Below the pieces are notes generated by a model. It was not told where the DNA came from. It made no database searches and saw only the letters and a program-made list of their open reading frames with translations. The position numbers and the translations under genes are program-made. From assembly GCF_016097555.1 (NCBI RefSeq), contig NC_054713.1, positions 42,450,821 through 42,514,820 on the forward strand: 64,000 nt of DNA, written 5' to 3'. The DNA comes from Gigantopelta aegis (lineage: Eukaryota; Mollusca; Gastropoda; Neomphalida; Peltospiridae). This document shows, piece after piece, positions 23,061-36,100 of this stretch; the stretch's first letter is position 1, and every line of letters begins with the position of its first letter.

Positions 23061-23868
23061 GGCTGCTGTATTTATATATACATGTAGCCTGCTATCCGAC
23101 TGTTGGCTACTGTATTTATATATACATGTAGCCTGCTATCCGACTGTTGGCTACTGTATTTATATATACATGTAGCCTGCTATCCGACTGTTGGCTGCTG
23201 TATTTATATATACATGTAGCCTGCTATCCGACAGTTGGCTGCTGTATTTATATATACATGTAGCCTGCTATCCGACTGTTGGCTGCTGTATTTATATATA
23301 CATGTAGCCTGCTATCCGACTGTTGGCTGCTGTATTTATATATACATGTAGCCTGCTATCCGACAGTTGGCTGCTGTATTTATATATACATGTAGCCTGC
23401 TATCCGACTGTTGGCTGCTGTATTTATATATACATGTAGCCTGCTATCCGACTATCCGACCGTTGGCTGCTGTATTTAAATATACATGTAGCCTGCTATC
23501 CGACCGTTGGCTGCTGTATTTAAATATACATGTAGCCTGCTATCCGACCGTTGGCTGCTGTATTTAAATATACATGTAGCCAGCTATCCGACCGTTGGCT
23601 GCTGTATTTATATATACATGTAGCCTGCTATCGGACCGTTGGCTGCTGTATTTAAATATACATGTAGCCTGCTATCCGACCGTTGGCTGCTGTATTTATA
23701 TATACATGTAGCCTGCTATCCGACCGTTGGCTGCTGTATTTATATATACATGTAACCTGCTATCCGACCGTTGGCTGCTGTATTTATATATACATGTAGC
23801 CTGCTATCCGACCGTTGGCTACTGTATTTAAATATACATGTAGCCTGCTATTGGCTGTTGGCTGCATG
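23061..23868 (+). repeat. 44-bp minisatellite, about 18 units
   Basis: Unit GGCTGCTGTATTTATATATA then CATGTAGCCTGCTATCCGAC and TGTT. Units 1-9 mostly carry TATATATACA and GACTG; from about 23,460 units carry TAAATATACA and/or GACCG. One unit has a 9-bp local duplication (ACTATCCGA) near 23,450, where the variants change. Confidence 0.93.
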
Positions 23869-23962
23869 TGTTTATTATAAAGTTTATAAGTTGTAGAACT
23901 TAAAGCAATACACAAGTTGAACCTGTACGTCTCTCTACACCATTGTTCCGCACTATTGTCTA

Positions 23963-24300
23963 CAGGAGCGGGACGTAGCCCAGTGGTACAGCGCTCGCTC
24001 AATGCGCGGTCGGTCTGGGGTCGATCCCCGTCGGTGGGCCCATTGGGCTATTTCTCGTTCCAGCCAGTGCACCACGACTGGTATATTAAAAAAGGCCGTG
24101 GTATGTACTACTCTGTCTGTGGGATGGTGCATATAAAAGATCCCTTGCTGCTAATCGAAAAGAGTAGCCCATGAAGTGGCGACAGGGGGTTTCCTCTCTC
24201 ATTATCTGTGTTGTCTATAACTATATGTTTGACGCCATATAACCGTAAATAAAATGTGTTGAGTGCGTCGTTAAATAAAACATTTCTTTTTTCTTTTTTG
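23963..24300 (+). mobile_element. SINE with family A head and family B tail
   Basis: It starts with AGGAGCGGGACGTAGCCCAG (A head) and ends with GTGCGTCGTTAAATAAAACA (B tail). Nine-base duplications TATTGTCTA flank it at 23,954-23,962 and 24,301-24,309, so the chimera itself was mobile. Confidence 0.85.
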
Positions 24301-24402
24301 TATTGTCTATATTAATGTTTCCATTGTTATATTGCTGATAAGTTGTAAAACGTAACGCAGTAAAGAACTTGAACTTGACACTTGGTATTCAAAGAAAACT
24401 AC

Positions 24403-24535
24403 TAGCAGCTAGGGATCTTTTACAAACATTTTCCCACAGAAATAAAAGCGCATACCACGGCCTTTGATATACCACGGCCTTTGATATACCAGATGTTGAT
24501 CACTGGATGGGACGGGGAAAACCCAATACGAGAAT
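24403..24535 (-). mobile_element. Family A SINE body fragment
   Basis: AGCTAGGGATCTTTTACAAA, then a 20-bp local duplication of ACCACGGCCTTTGATATACC. Head and tail are missing. Confidence 0.55.
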
Positions 24536-24609
24536 GGTTCCACATAAGTGGTTCTCCAAGCAAAGGTTAAAACAGGATGGGAGCGAACTGGAAGGCGAAC
24601 ACACTACCT

Positions 24610-25760
24610 TCCAACCTTAATCCTGATAGTCTAACTACTGGACTATTAACGTACTTCTGTCTGTATCTTTTTACATAAGACATTTGGTTATCCAGAACAA
24701 CCTTATCAATCACTGCAATGGCAATCTTGGTAAAACATGCGACTATGTTCCTAATCCTAATAGTATAACCAGTGGACCATCAAGGTACGTGTACTTTAGT
24801 CTGTATTATTTTAAATTTAGTCACCCAGAAAATGTTTAACAATCACTACAATAGCAATCCTCATACAATCATGCGACTGTGTACTCGAGGGGGGGGGGGG
24901 GGGGGGCAAACTCACCACCTAACCCCAATAGTCTAACCACTGGATCCTCAAAGTACTTCTTTCTGTATCTTATTACATAAGATATTTAGTCACCCAGAAC
25001 GTCGTTAACAATCTCTACAATGACAATCCTGATAAATCATACGACTATGTAGAACACACTACCTAACCCCGATAGTCTAATCATTGGACCATCAAAGTAC
25101 TTCAGTCTGTATCTTTTAATATAAGATTTAGTCAGCCAGAAAATCCTCTAACAATCTGTACAATGACAGTCCTGGTAAAACATGCAACTATGTACCTAAC
25201 ATCGATAGTCTAACAACTGGACAATTAAAGTACTTCAGTGTGTATCTTTATAAATTTAGACACCCAGAACATCTTTAACAATCACTACAATGACACTTCA
25301 TAAATCATGCGACTGTGTACTGTGGGTGGGGAGACTCACTACCTAGCCCCGATAGTTTAACCACTGGACCATCAAAGTATATCTTTCCGTATATTTTTAC
25401 ATAAGACATTTAGTCACCCAGAACATCTTTAACAATCTCTACAATGTCACTGATCATAAAGCATACGACTGTGTAGAACACACTACCTATCCCCGATAGT
25501 CTAACCACTGGATCCTCAAAGTATACTTCTTTCCGTATATTTTCACATAAGACATTTAGTCACCCAGAACATCTTTAACAATCTCTACAATGACAATCCT
25601 CATAAACGATACGACTATGTAGAACACACTACCTAACGCCGATAGTCTAACCACTGGACCATCAAGGTGCTTCAGTCTGTATCTTTTTACATAAGACATT
25701 TAGTCAGCCAGAACATCGTTAACAATCTATTCAATGACAATTCGGGTGAATGAAGCGACC
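24610..25760 (+). repeat. Degenerate ~145-bp tandem array, about eight units
   Basis: The marker GATAGTCTAACCACTGGA or a variant recurs near 24,627, 24,760, 24,929, 25,071, 25,205, 25,351, 25,495 and 25,641. Each unit also has TACATAAGACATTTAGTCAC and ATCTTTAACAATCTCTACAA. A G run lies at 24,891-24,907. Confidence 0.8.
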
Positions 25761-26169
25761 ATGTGGTGCCGAGAGGAAGACGAATGTTAAGTAAGTTTCC
25801 ACCACTGTGAATAAGATAGATTTAATTATGTAACGGCCATAGACGTAGTTAATATTCTGGTATGTCCAGAACACAACGTCGTAAATCTTCTTAAACGTAG
25901 AGAGAGAGTAGAGAGAGGTTTTTCTTAATCTCCTGGTTGGTACAGATGGTCTGAAAAGACCCCTCGCCGCGTGAGCTTTGTCACCAACAAACAATCCCCT
26001 CCCAGCACAAGCAGAATAAAGACATGTGTTCAAGATATCTGACAGTTAAACCTCTAATTATCCAAACACCAACTGAGTAACATATTCTCCGCAAACAATC
26101 TCAGCATTTCTCCAACGACGATAGGAGAGATCAAGGGCTACAACTCGATTCAAAAATTGTTTACTAACT

Positions 26170-26460
26170 TTTCGACCAATGATTCTCTTCCTGCGTATCC
26201 TTCCGCTGATGCTGCAATCTGATTGGTTGGTTCTTGATCTGTGCTGATAAATGATTGGTTGTTGGTATCGACTTCCCGTGTCGAAATCCGTGCTAATCTG
26301 GGCTTGTTAACTCTGATTTTCGTTGAACGCGATTTGTTATTCCCAATCAAATTAGAACGGATTAGTTAAACGATTTGAAGGTATTATAATGAATGTAGTT
26401 AAAGAATCGTCAGGGTCGTTCCGTGCTAGATCGATGTGAGAATATATATCTTTCAGAAGA
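26170..26460 (+). promoter_or_regulatory. Candidate promoter region of the homeobox gene
   Basis: CCAAT boxes occur at 26,176-26,180 and 26,343-26,347, and inverted (ATTGG) at 26,222-26,226 and 26,253-26,257, followed by a TATA-like AATATATAT at 26,441-26,449. This cluster lies 170-450 bp upstream of the ATG. Role inferred from motifs only. Confidence 0.35.
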
Positions 26461-26623
26461 TACAACATGTTCACAAACGTTTGGCGTGAATTATTTATAA
26501 CCTAACAGTCATACGGTCTTGACGATTTTTAAGTACATCTTTTGTAAAAAATAATTTAAAAAAACGAAACGAAACGAGTTAAGGTAGAAGAGCATACGTT
26601 GGTTATAAAGGTTTTGATTCAAA

Positions 26624-26774
26624 ATGAAAAAAGGTAATGGTGAGGTGGATTTATCGAAAACTTTGAATAACAGTGATTCCAGTCATTTGGAACTGGATGT
26701 GGAAAATGATGATGATGACAGTGACACGTCATATCGTAATCATGGTAATGCTTATCAACAGAAGAATATTGTAG
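26624..26774 (+). CDS. Homeobox gene exon 1 (acidic N terminus)
   Basis: It encodes 50 residues beginning [10 protein letters not shown] plus one base of the next codon. A run of four Asp follows VEN. The donor is GTAAGA at 26,775. The next exon supplies AC to complete an Asp codon, which supports the junction. Confidence 0.8.
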
Positions 26775-27090
26775 GTAAGAAAAATTAACATTTTTCACCT
26801 CGTACATATTTTATTATTTATTTTATTTTTGTACGAAACATTACATGTTATTGTTGTTGTCACCATAATTACATGCACGCTCATTTTTAAATTAACTTTT
26901 TACTTTATTTATTGATTGATTTATTTATTTATTTGTACTGATTCCCTTGTGGAACTGATAAATAGACGATTGGTGTTTCTGTTTGTCCATTTGTCTATTA
27001 TCTCTATAGAAGATTCATGTAATAAAACTAAATAAACAAACACACAAATAAATAAACAAACAAACAAACAAAGGAAGGAAGGAAGAACGA

Positions 27091-27122
<32 letters not shown>

Positions 27123-30100
27123 AACGAACGAACGAACGAACGAACGAACGAACAAATAAAAATAAACAAGCAAACAAATAAATAAACAAACATACTACAA
27201 ATAAATAAATAAATAAATAAATAAGCAAACATGCAAACAAACAAACAAATACATAAAGAAAGAAATAATTAGACAAACAAACATACAAATAAATAAACAA
27301 ACAAACGAAAACCCCCAAAAACAAAGCAAAAACTTGTAAAACGAAAACACCAAAATCATTTAGCCGACTTTCTGTTCACTCTTCTCCCTAACAGACGAAT
27401 CTGTGAGCGACTTCAACGACGATGACGACGAAACGTCGTCGAGTAAGAAACAACGTCGCAACAGGACGACGTTCACGGCGGAGCAACTGCGGGAACTGGA
27501 GACGGTGTTCCAGCACACCCACTACCCCGACTGTACCCTCAGAGAACAGATAGCTGACAAAGTCCAACTCACAGAGGCCAGGGTACAGGTACGTAGATTG
27601 CCCAGCTCTAGTGGTGTCGGTAAACAAACCTTTCATTTAGTTTTTAGATAGTCTATTCCCAGTACCAGTCTTCCAGAAAAGCGTGCGGCTTTTTGTTAAT
27701 AATCTCAAATTGTTTTGAACTATAAAGAAAACGAAAAGAGTTTTGAAAATTTAGCAAAGAAATATTTATTTTTTGCTGTTTTTGTGCATTTTGTTAAAAC
27801 ATGGGTCAATATATACTGAACGACAAAAGAAGCACAAATATAAATTTAGTTTTCAGTAAAAAAAAATTAGATTGTCATTGGTGGTGGTGAGTGGTTTAAA
27901 CAGTTGTGTGGTGTTGATATTATCAGCAGCAATGGCGGCAGCATTATTACCATTAGCCTAGCCATTATCATTATCACTGTCAGTGGTCTTCATATGAACC
28001 AGTTTTTATTTGTTTCCAACATTGATTTAACATACACTTTGGAAGTTCCGTCATATTTTGTTTTAGCACTTTGGTATATCAAACCACCTAAAATTGTGTT
28101 TCATCTTGTGCATCGAAAAAAGTAGGCTCTCATATATAAACAATATTTCCTGGAAAATTAAAACAGGTATTGTGATTACATTTTATATTCCTGTTTAAAC
28201 AGACGAATTACTGGGTGGAATTTAGTAGCTTCTGCTACAGGTTGTTTTTTCATATGACAGACTAATTTACATGACATTGCCTGATTCGGCATCAATCTTT
28301 ATTGCTGAAACTACCATTAAAGCCCTGGAAGAAATTAAGGATTCTGTATCATCCAAATATATTATTTTTCACTTTCGTGTCTCTACATAATGTGAAGCCG
28401 GAACATCCCTTAATTGGGATGTTGATACGAAATTGTGTCTTTTTATCCATTGCCAATAAAGACATTGCATTTTGTTGGATGCTCAGCCATGCTTGTGGGC
28501 TTAAATGGTAATGGAAAAGCAGATTCAGCTTTAGATTTGCCCCATATTAGGTCTGGTATGCTCTACACTGAGTTTTAACATGGAATTAGCCAATATATCT
28601 TTTCAACTTGGCAAGATGATTAGAACGGTGCGGTTGTACACATTATTCATTCTGTTAAGCAAATCCTGGGAGTGGCAGTCTTTTTAGAGGTGATGCAGAA
28701 ATAACTAAGTGTCGTGCTAGCATCAGCCATACATACTTGACTTATTTATTCTGAGGAAGGACCTTCCACCTCAGTGTGAGCACATTTATGTAAACTGCTG
28801 TCGTCTTAAGCAGTTGGGGGACATATTTGGCAGGAGAAATGTAATTAAGTGTCAACTGTTCAACTATATTTAAAAAATAGTACATTAGTTACTACATAAA
28901 GGCATAAATGAAGTAAAGAACTAAACTAAATAAATACTTTAATAAAAGTAATAATTAATTAATTAATTAATAGTAACACGAAGAAACTGTTTGAAATATT
29001 ATTAATTAATCTACTTGTATAGGTACCTATTTATTTATATATCTATCTACATGTATTTATTAATTAATCTGAACGACACAATGCAGAGTCGAATGGGTAT
29101 TTCGCAAAATAGTGGTTGATTCCATGAATCTCTATCTAGTGCCTCGTCTACAGGAGGACAGCCATTCCTGAAAACATTTATACTATATACTGACATAACC
29201 TGTTGTTATTAAAATAAGGGAAAGGCTATAAAAAAAAAACTAGGGCCGAGCAAGAACTGATAATAAAAAATGTTGTCACTAAAATTATTATTTTGGCCAT
29301 TTTAGGATGGTATGTACATATATGTTTTGAAAAAAAGGTTTTCCATATCCTGGTGTGATCATAGTCTGGAAGAGATCTTATCATAGTGTTGTTCGGGGCA
29401 ACAGTTATTTCTGGGTAGACACATTATACTAATGTTTAATCAAACTGGTGATTAAAAAGTGCTAAAATTATATTAAAATAAAAATACATGACTTTGTGGT
29501 TCTACAAGAAAACAAAAGAAGGTCTAAAATAGATGTTTGGTTGATTGATTGATTGATTGATAACTTTTTTGCACAAAGAACAAAACGATCAGGCACAAGT
29601 TTGCTACGTTAGGAATCTCTCTCGTATATAGATACAATAAACATGACGACCATATTACGTAGTGGTGTATTTACATTACATTTAAACAGTCACGGGTAAC
29701 TAGATGAAAGAAAATTATACCGAAGAATATGAAAAAAACACAATAACGAGGCATGGAGAAACACAAATACTACTTCACGTGCAATCAAATGCTCATCATC
29801 ACACTTACAAATAATCCATATAGTAATTTAAATTTTCCAAAAATCAAACGATGGCTGGTTGGGGTAAGAGGAACAAATATGGGAGTTATCTGAAGTTCTT
29901 TCACATAATATTATTTAACATTATTTTTCACCAAGACCTATATTTATTGTGTGATATAATTTTATGAAAATAAGTGTATTAAAGTAAAAAAAAAACCTAC
30001 CCAAAACCCACTAGATCATTTGAGCATTTCTTGTCTGAATAAAAGGTACTTCTTTAGTTGGCTTCCTTTCTATTATTCTATTGATTTCTTATACCCATAA

Positions 30101-33100
30101 AATATTAAATACATCTACAATAGAAAACTGTCCAAGCACGCCTAAAGTGGATATACTGTCGAAACCTCTGACTCAGTTATGTTCAACACATGACAATTAC
30201 TAAAGCCTTGTTGCATTTTATAATATGTGTACGGAGAAGAAGATTGTATAAGATCTTTATAACTCGTAAAATCACGATTACTAGAACACTGTTTACGTTT
30301 TATAATTTGACCTTTAAGAAGAATACTTGTTTACTTTTCATAATGTTCGTATTAAGATTAATATTAAATCCACTTTGTTTAACTGGGGAAGTCATGATTA
30401 CTGAAACCATGATTACTGTTGAATCATTTTGTGTTAAAAACAGATTCAAACCAATTTCTATTACTGGAATTGTTTTTCTTATTTTTCATAATATTTATAT
30501 GAAGCAGAGAACGGTGAAATCCAGTTTGCATAGTTCAAACAGTCACAATTGCCGAAACCTTGTTGACGTTTCACAGTTTTTATATCAAAAAGAATACTGT
30601 AAAATCACGACTACTAACTAGGTGTTGGTAAATCTAGGTCTGCTTCCATCAGAGAACATAACATCTTACTTTGCTGTGTAGTTAAATTAGTTTAAACACT
30701 ATTTCTTTCTGTTAATGTTAACATATATAGGATTGGTCAACAGGCGTAGCGTATATAAATATTGTTCCCAATATTATACAAATGTAGTAATGTATAAATG
30801 GTTAACATAGACAGTAGAGACTATTATACAAAAACGAATCATATTTAACATGTTTAAAACTCCTGTCAGAATTATTGCGTTTAATGCTGAGAAAAATACA
30901 ATTGTAAATATTATATTTTAGCCTGTTTAAATATAAATATTTATATCTAAAGTAGAGTCAGAGCAACAGAAAGAACATTGGTGAAGGTGGACGGTTTTAA
31001 AAGTCAAAACATTTGCTTTCAGCAATGAAATATTAACCTGCTTTTAAAATGAGATTACTTTCTTGTAATGTTAAACTGGGATTGCCAAATAATAAAGTGT
31101 TGATATTTATATGATTTAAACTAGCTAAGCCGGAGAATTCTGGTCAAGTACACTAAGACCTTGTTAACGCTACATAATTTTTGTATAAAGATTAATACTC
31201 AATCCAGTTTGTATAACTCGGAAAATCACGTTTACCGAAACCATTTTACTTTTCATAATTTTCATGTTAAAACAAGATTCAATCTAGTTTGTATAATTCA
31301 GAATATAACGATTATTAAAACCATGTTTACTTTTCAGCTTCTATGTTTTAGAAAATCATGATTATTAAAACCATTGTTACTTTAATAACTTTCGTATTAA
31401 AAATATTTAATCCACTTTGCAAAGCTGAGAAAATTGCAATTACTAAAACCATGTTTAATTTTCACAATTTGTTTTTATCAAAAATATTGAATCACGTTGG
31501 CATAGCTTGAAAAAAATGCACGATTACTTCAAACCTTGTTTACTTTCATAATTTTCGTATTAAGGAGAAGACTGAATCGGGTTTGTATAACTCTGTGAAA
31601 ATCTGCTTAACTCAGTCTGACATAAGAACGCGATTATTAAACATTATATTATTTACATCTCGCTATGTTTACTCACATAGCCTACCGGGTGGCCATAAAA
31701 CCTCGAAGCCACTGATCCTTGAAATATCCGCGTATTTGGTGTTAATCAAACCCGATTACTCGGCACAGCGGAAACACATCACAACAAAACAGATTTTCTA
31801 AGAGATCAACAAGATTTGCGGACAATAAACCCCGACCATTGGCGGGTTATCCCGCTTTATTTTAGATACCCACTTATCGTTCCTAAATCCCTCGTAATTA
31901 GGCACCACGTGAAAGATGGACCCTCGCAAATTGATAGGCTCGCCGCGAGAAAGAGCGAGATCACGGCGGGGAGCTAGTCCCGCAGTGAATGAAGCTCGGG
32001 CTCCAGGGGATTTGCAATGAGTCTATAATTGCTACAATTGTTTATTTGAGGAGAAAATCTTGATCAGTCAATAGAACAACAATAGACGTGAAACTAATCT
32101 TCTTACGAGCATAGAGAGGAGAGAGGGTGGCGTGTAGGCGGGTGGCGGGTGGTGGTGGTGGAGGAGTTGTTTACAGGATCTGTTAGATTTCCAGCACTTG
32201 ATTAGCAAGATAGTCTAAACCTTTCGAAAAAAAATTCTGCTGAATCCATCAAAGAAACCGATCGCCAATTAAAACTAAACGTGAGTCCAAATATTTCTTT
32301 ACTTTGTATGGCTTTCAGCAGACTTCACGGTTTTAATTCACTCTAGATGTTCGCATCATTGGTGATATTGTTGTCCCAACGCCATTAGCAAGAAATTCGG
32401 TGTCCCTTATTGTTGATCTGTTTAATGTTAATGGACCTTTTGGCACTTTGTGTGTTTGACAACAAGGGTGCTCGTGAAACGGGGTGGGAATTACAAGAGC
32501 AGATTGTAATGTGATAAACCCTGGATATTGGATCATTTATCTTAGGAAGCGAGAAAGGACACTGAAGCAGATTATTTAATCTTCGTCTGTTATGTGACAT
32601 AGATACAGTGACTGGGACTGGATAGGAAAGCTAAAGGTTATTTTGTTTAACTACACCAATAGAGCATATTGATTAAATTTGATTTTATTCTTCACCGGCT
32701 ATTGTGTGTCAAACATTTGATAACTCTAACGTATACAGTTTTTCATTACAAGCAAGGGATCTTTTATATGCGCTTTTTCACAGACAGGACATCACATACC
32801 ATAACCTTTGATATACCAGACGTGAGGCATTGGTCCAGATGGGGAAAAACCCAATCATAGAATGGTGGTAAGCCGTCAGTCTTTAAGTCCGGTGGGTACT
32901 GGGTTTGTCTCCCCGATCCAGTCTCGAGGAGTTCTGAAGAGGTGTAGTTGCATTTTGCTCTTACCATCCACAACCTATCAACCCGTTTCATAGGCAGACA
33001 ACCCTAATATAGTGAAATGAAATAATCATTTTGCAAGAGAAAGGAATAACGACAACCAATAACATCCTTTGCCCGGGATATGCCAGTAAACCAGCGCTTG

Positions 33101-36100
33101 AACTGAAACAATTTAGGCCTGCTCGGGAGTAGTTATTATTTATTTATTTATTATTTATTCCTATCGCTCTCGCATCTTAGTCTTTTGCTGTACAAAACTA
33201 GCCTAGATTAATATAGCAAATAATTATATAACTATCACCAGAATTTCCACCATCACCGTCACCATCACACAGGTTTTCGAAATTAAAAGTTATGAATGAA
33301 TGACTCTATTAATGTTTAAATTCATAATAAACACAGTGTTAAAACCTGTGCAAAGTAAAGCACCAGTATCAAAATAACACTAAGCACATAAAATAGTATG
33401 TATCGTCATTTTTTTTTTTTATATTTGTTAAGCAGACAATGTCAAGGTTGGGAAGCCTCGAATCATTGCTGTATAAAGATGATACATGTTCAGTCATGAT
33501 TACGGTTGATACAATAGTTTAGTTTATTTAAAAATATATATGTCTGGTGTTCTGCTATAATGAAAGTGAAGTGCATCACATTATGTTTTGTTCTTACTAG
33601 ATTAATTTGGTAGTGAATATACGTGTTACCATTATTTAATCAGACAATACTGAATATAATAAAATAAATTATTTAACATTTGTGATTTAACTTATTTTAA
33701 ATCAACAAAATAGATAAAGTTTCTATTAAAATTTGCTTTAAATGCGATGCTTTGCATGTTGGTGGTTTTATAGTATTTTCTGATATAAATGTTCTCTATC
33801 TACATACAAGAAAACAATCCAGAACAAAACAGAACTTCAAAAAGAAGAAAAATATTTATATATATAAATTCACAGATACTAGTTGGTTTTGATCGGGGGA
33901 GAAGAAAGAAAGAAAACATTGTGGGGGGTGGGGTGGAAGAGGGAAGAAACAAACATCACTTGTAATGCGCTAGCAATTCCAAACAAGTCGAAAGGGAAAA
34001 TTAATGATTTAACATTAAAAGTGTCAGTTGAAAAAAAAGAAAAAGAAAAAGTTATTTCTCCGATTCTTAAATGAAGATATTGAGCCATTTTTCCCAATGT
34101 ATATTAAATTTGTCGTACTCACAATTATTCATAAATAAAGGTGCTGTAAAGTCTCCAGTTCATTATTACAAAAAGTGCATTTATTAGAATCTACGTAAAA
34201 AATGTATTTGATACAAATTATTGAATTATAATTTATAATATAATAAATATTTACTCTTTATCGTCATGATAATTATTATAGTTTTCATTATCATTGAAAT
34301 TAAAATAATGTTTGGTGTATATTAATTTGTCCTTGCCTGAGTCAGAGTACTGTATCTCTATTGATATACACGTACGTAACCCAGTGATACAATCTGGTCA
34401 AACTGACAAGCTCTGGCTACATTCACTTCAGTGCTCTCTATGGCACTCTTCCAAATAGTACGTTTAAACACACCCCTATGACACCTCCTATGGCGCTAAA
34501 TAATTATTGGTAACCCAGACGCCCACGAAGTATTTCGTTTTGCTAGTAGTCTTTTCCGTGATATCTTTAAGGGTTCATATGCTAGCACAGTGGTCATCAT
34601 CATCATCATCGTTGTCGTTGTCGTCATCAACATTGTATCTCTACACAAGAGTGAAACTGATGTTCTGACAATGTCGTGGTTGCTCTCATGAATTTGTCTG
34701 GTGTTTAGACTTAACGCAATAAGGAACTTGAATTTGGAGGAAAATCATCTGTATAGAAAGACGGCAGTTCAGTTAACCATATAGCCAGTGCTTTCATTCA
34801 CTTACCGTTATATATTATCTAATGAGTTCCTTTGATTGAAATATATTTTATTGTTTCGTTTTTTTAAAATGGATTAGGCACAAGTTATATAACTTACTTG
34901 GCTTTCTTTGTCATACAACAACGTCACGACAGTCATATATTTATGTAATTCAAATATGAACAAAAATAAATATTATCGAAAGAGAGAAAGAAGAAATGAA
35001 AGAAAGAAAAGAAAGAAAGAAAGAAAGAAGTAATAAATGTTCTGTGAGAAGCCCAAACTGGTACGTACGAAAAAAATATTTTAGGAAATAAAATTATATT
35101 TAACCTAGTACAAATATTAGAACGATCATAAACACGTTTAATATACAGCCATTAATATTTTATACAGAAAAATATATTTGATATATAATTATAATCGTTA
35201 AAAAGTCTTTGTTGGTCGATAACATCTTTAAAATGGCCACAGTTTAGACCTCTCTTGCCAAAATTCCTGCATACGCGCCTGTAGTGTATAGTGCTGGTAG
35301 TTGTCATGATGGTTCATTAATTAATTAATGTGTTTATCCCTTCCTTCCTTCCTTCCTTCATTCATTCATTCGTTAAGGTGTCTTGTTAGTACTGGAATAC
35401 GAACCCGGTATCTAACAGCCTTAATCCGGAAAACCCTGGGTTGTTGTTGCCGTTGCTGCATTTTACTACTGTTTAACTAACACACAATATGTTTCAATTA
35501 AACATACTGCATAACGGTATACATGTTATAAATATATTACTATTGAATTTATTTTTCTTAATGGCTAGAAATAAAATATGTATATTTGTATTTTCTAACA
35601 TAAATATATTCATAATAATTTCAAATATTATTTTAGGTGTGGTTTCAAAACAGAAGGGCAAAATGGCGGAAGCAGGAAAAGACTATGGTGCGCATGATCG
35701 ACGTGTGGAGACAGCGCAGCGATTCCGTCCCGACATTCATGTCGCATCCGTTTAGTTTATTTCAGCCTCAATTTCCGGCAATGCGGTCTCCTCTGTTTCC
35801 GTGGATGCCTCGATACTCGTTATCCATTCCGCCTTTCCTACCCCTGCCGACATTGACCTCTGACGACTCGCAGCCTGTATTTAAAGGTCAGTTCTTTGCA
35901 TATTCATACCGGCCTCGGCGTTGTGGTTAAGCCATCGGACATAAGGCTGGTAGGTACTGGGTTCCCACACAGAGCGAGGTTTCAACGACTCAATAGATAG
36001 GTGTAAGACCACTACAGCGACTAATCTCTCACTAACCACTAACACCCAACCCTCTATCCTGGACAGACAAGCCAGATAGATGAGGTGTGTGTGTGTGCCA

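Noticed and set aside
23061-23868. Possible CRISPR array (regular 44-bp units)
   Set aside because: There are no unique spacers; the whole unit repeats head to tail, so it is a minisatellite in an animal genome.
26150-26350. 66-codon minus-strand frame upstream of the homeobox gene
   Set aside because: No family match; the segment is better explained as promoter sequence with CCAAT boxes.
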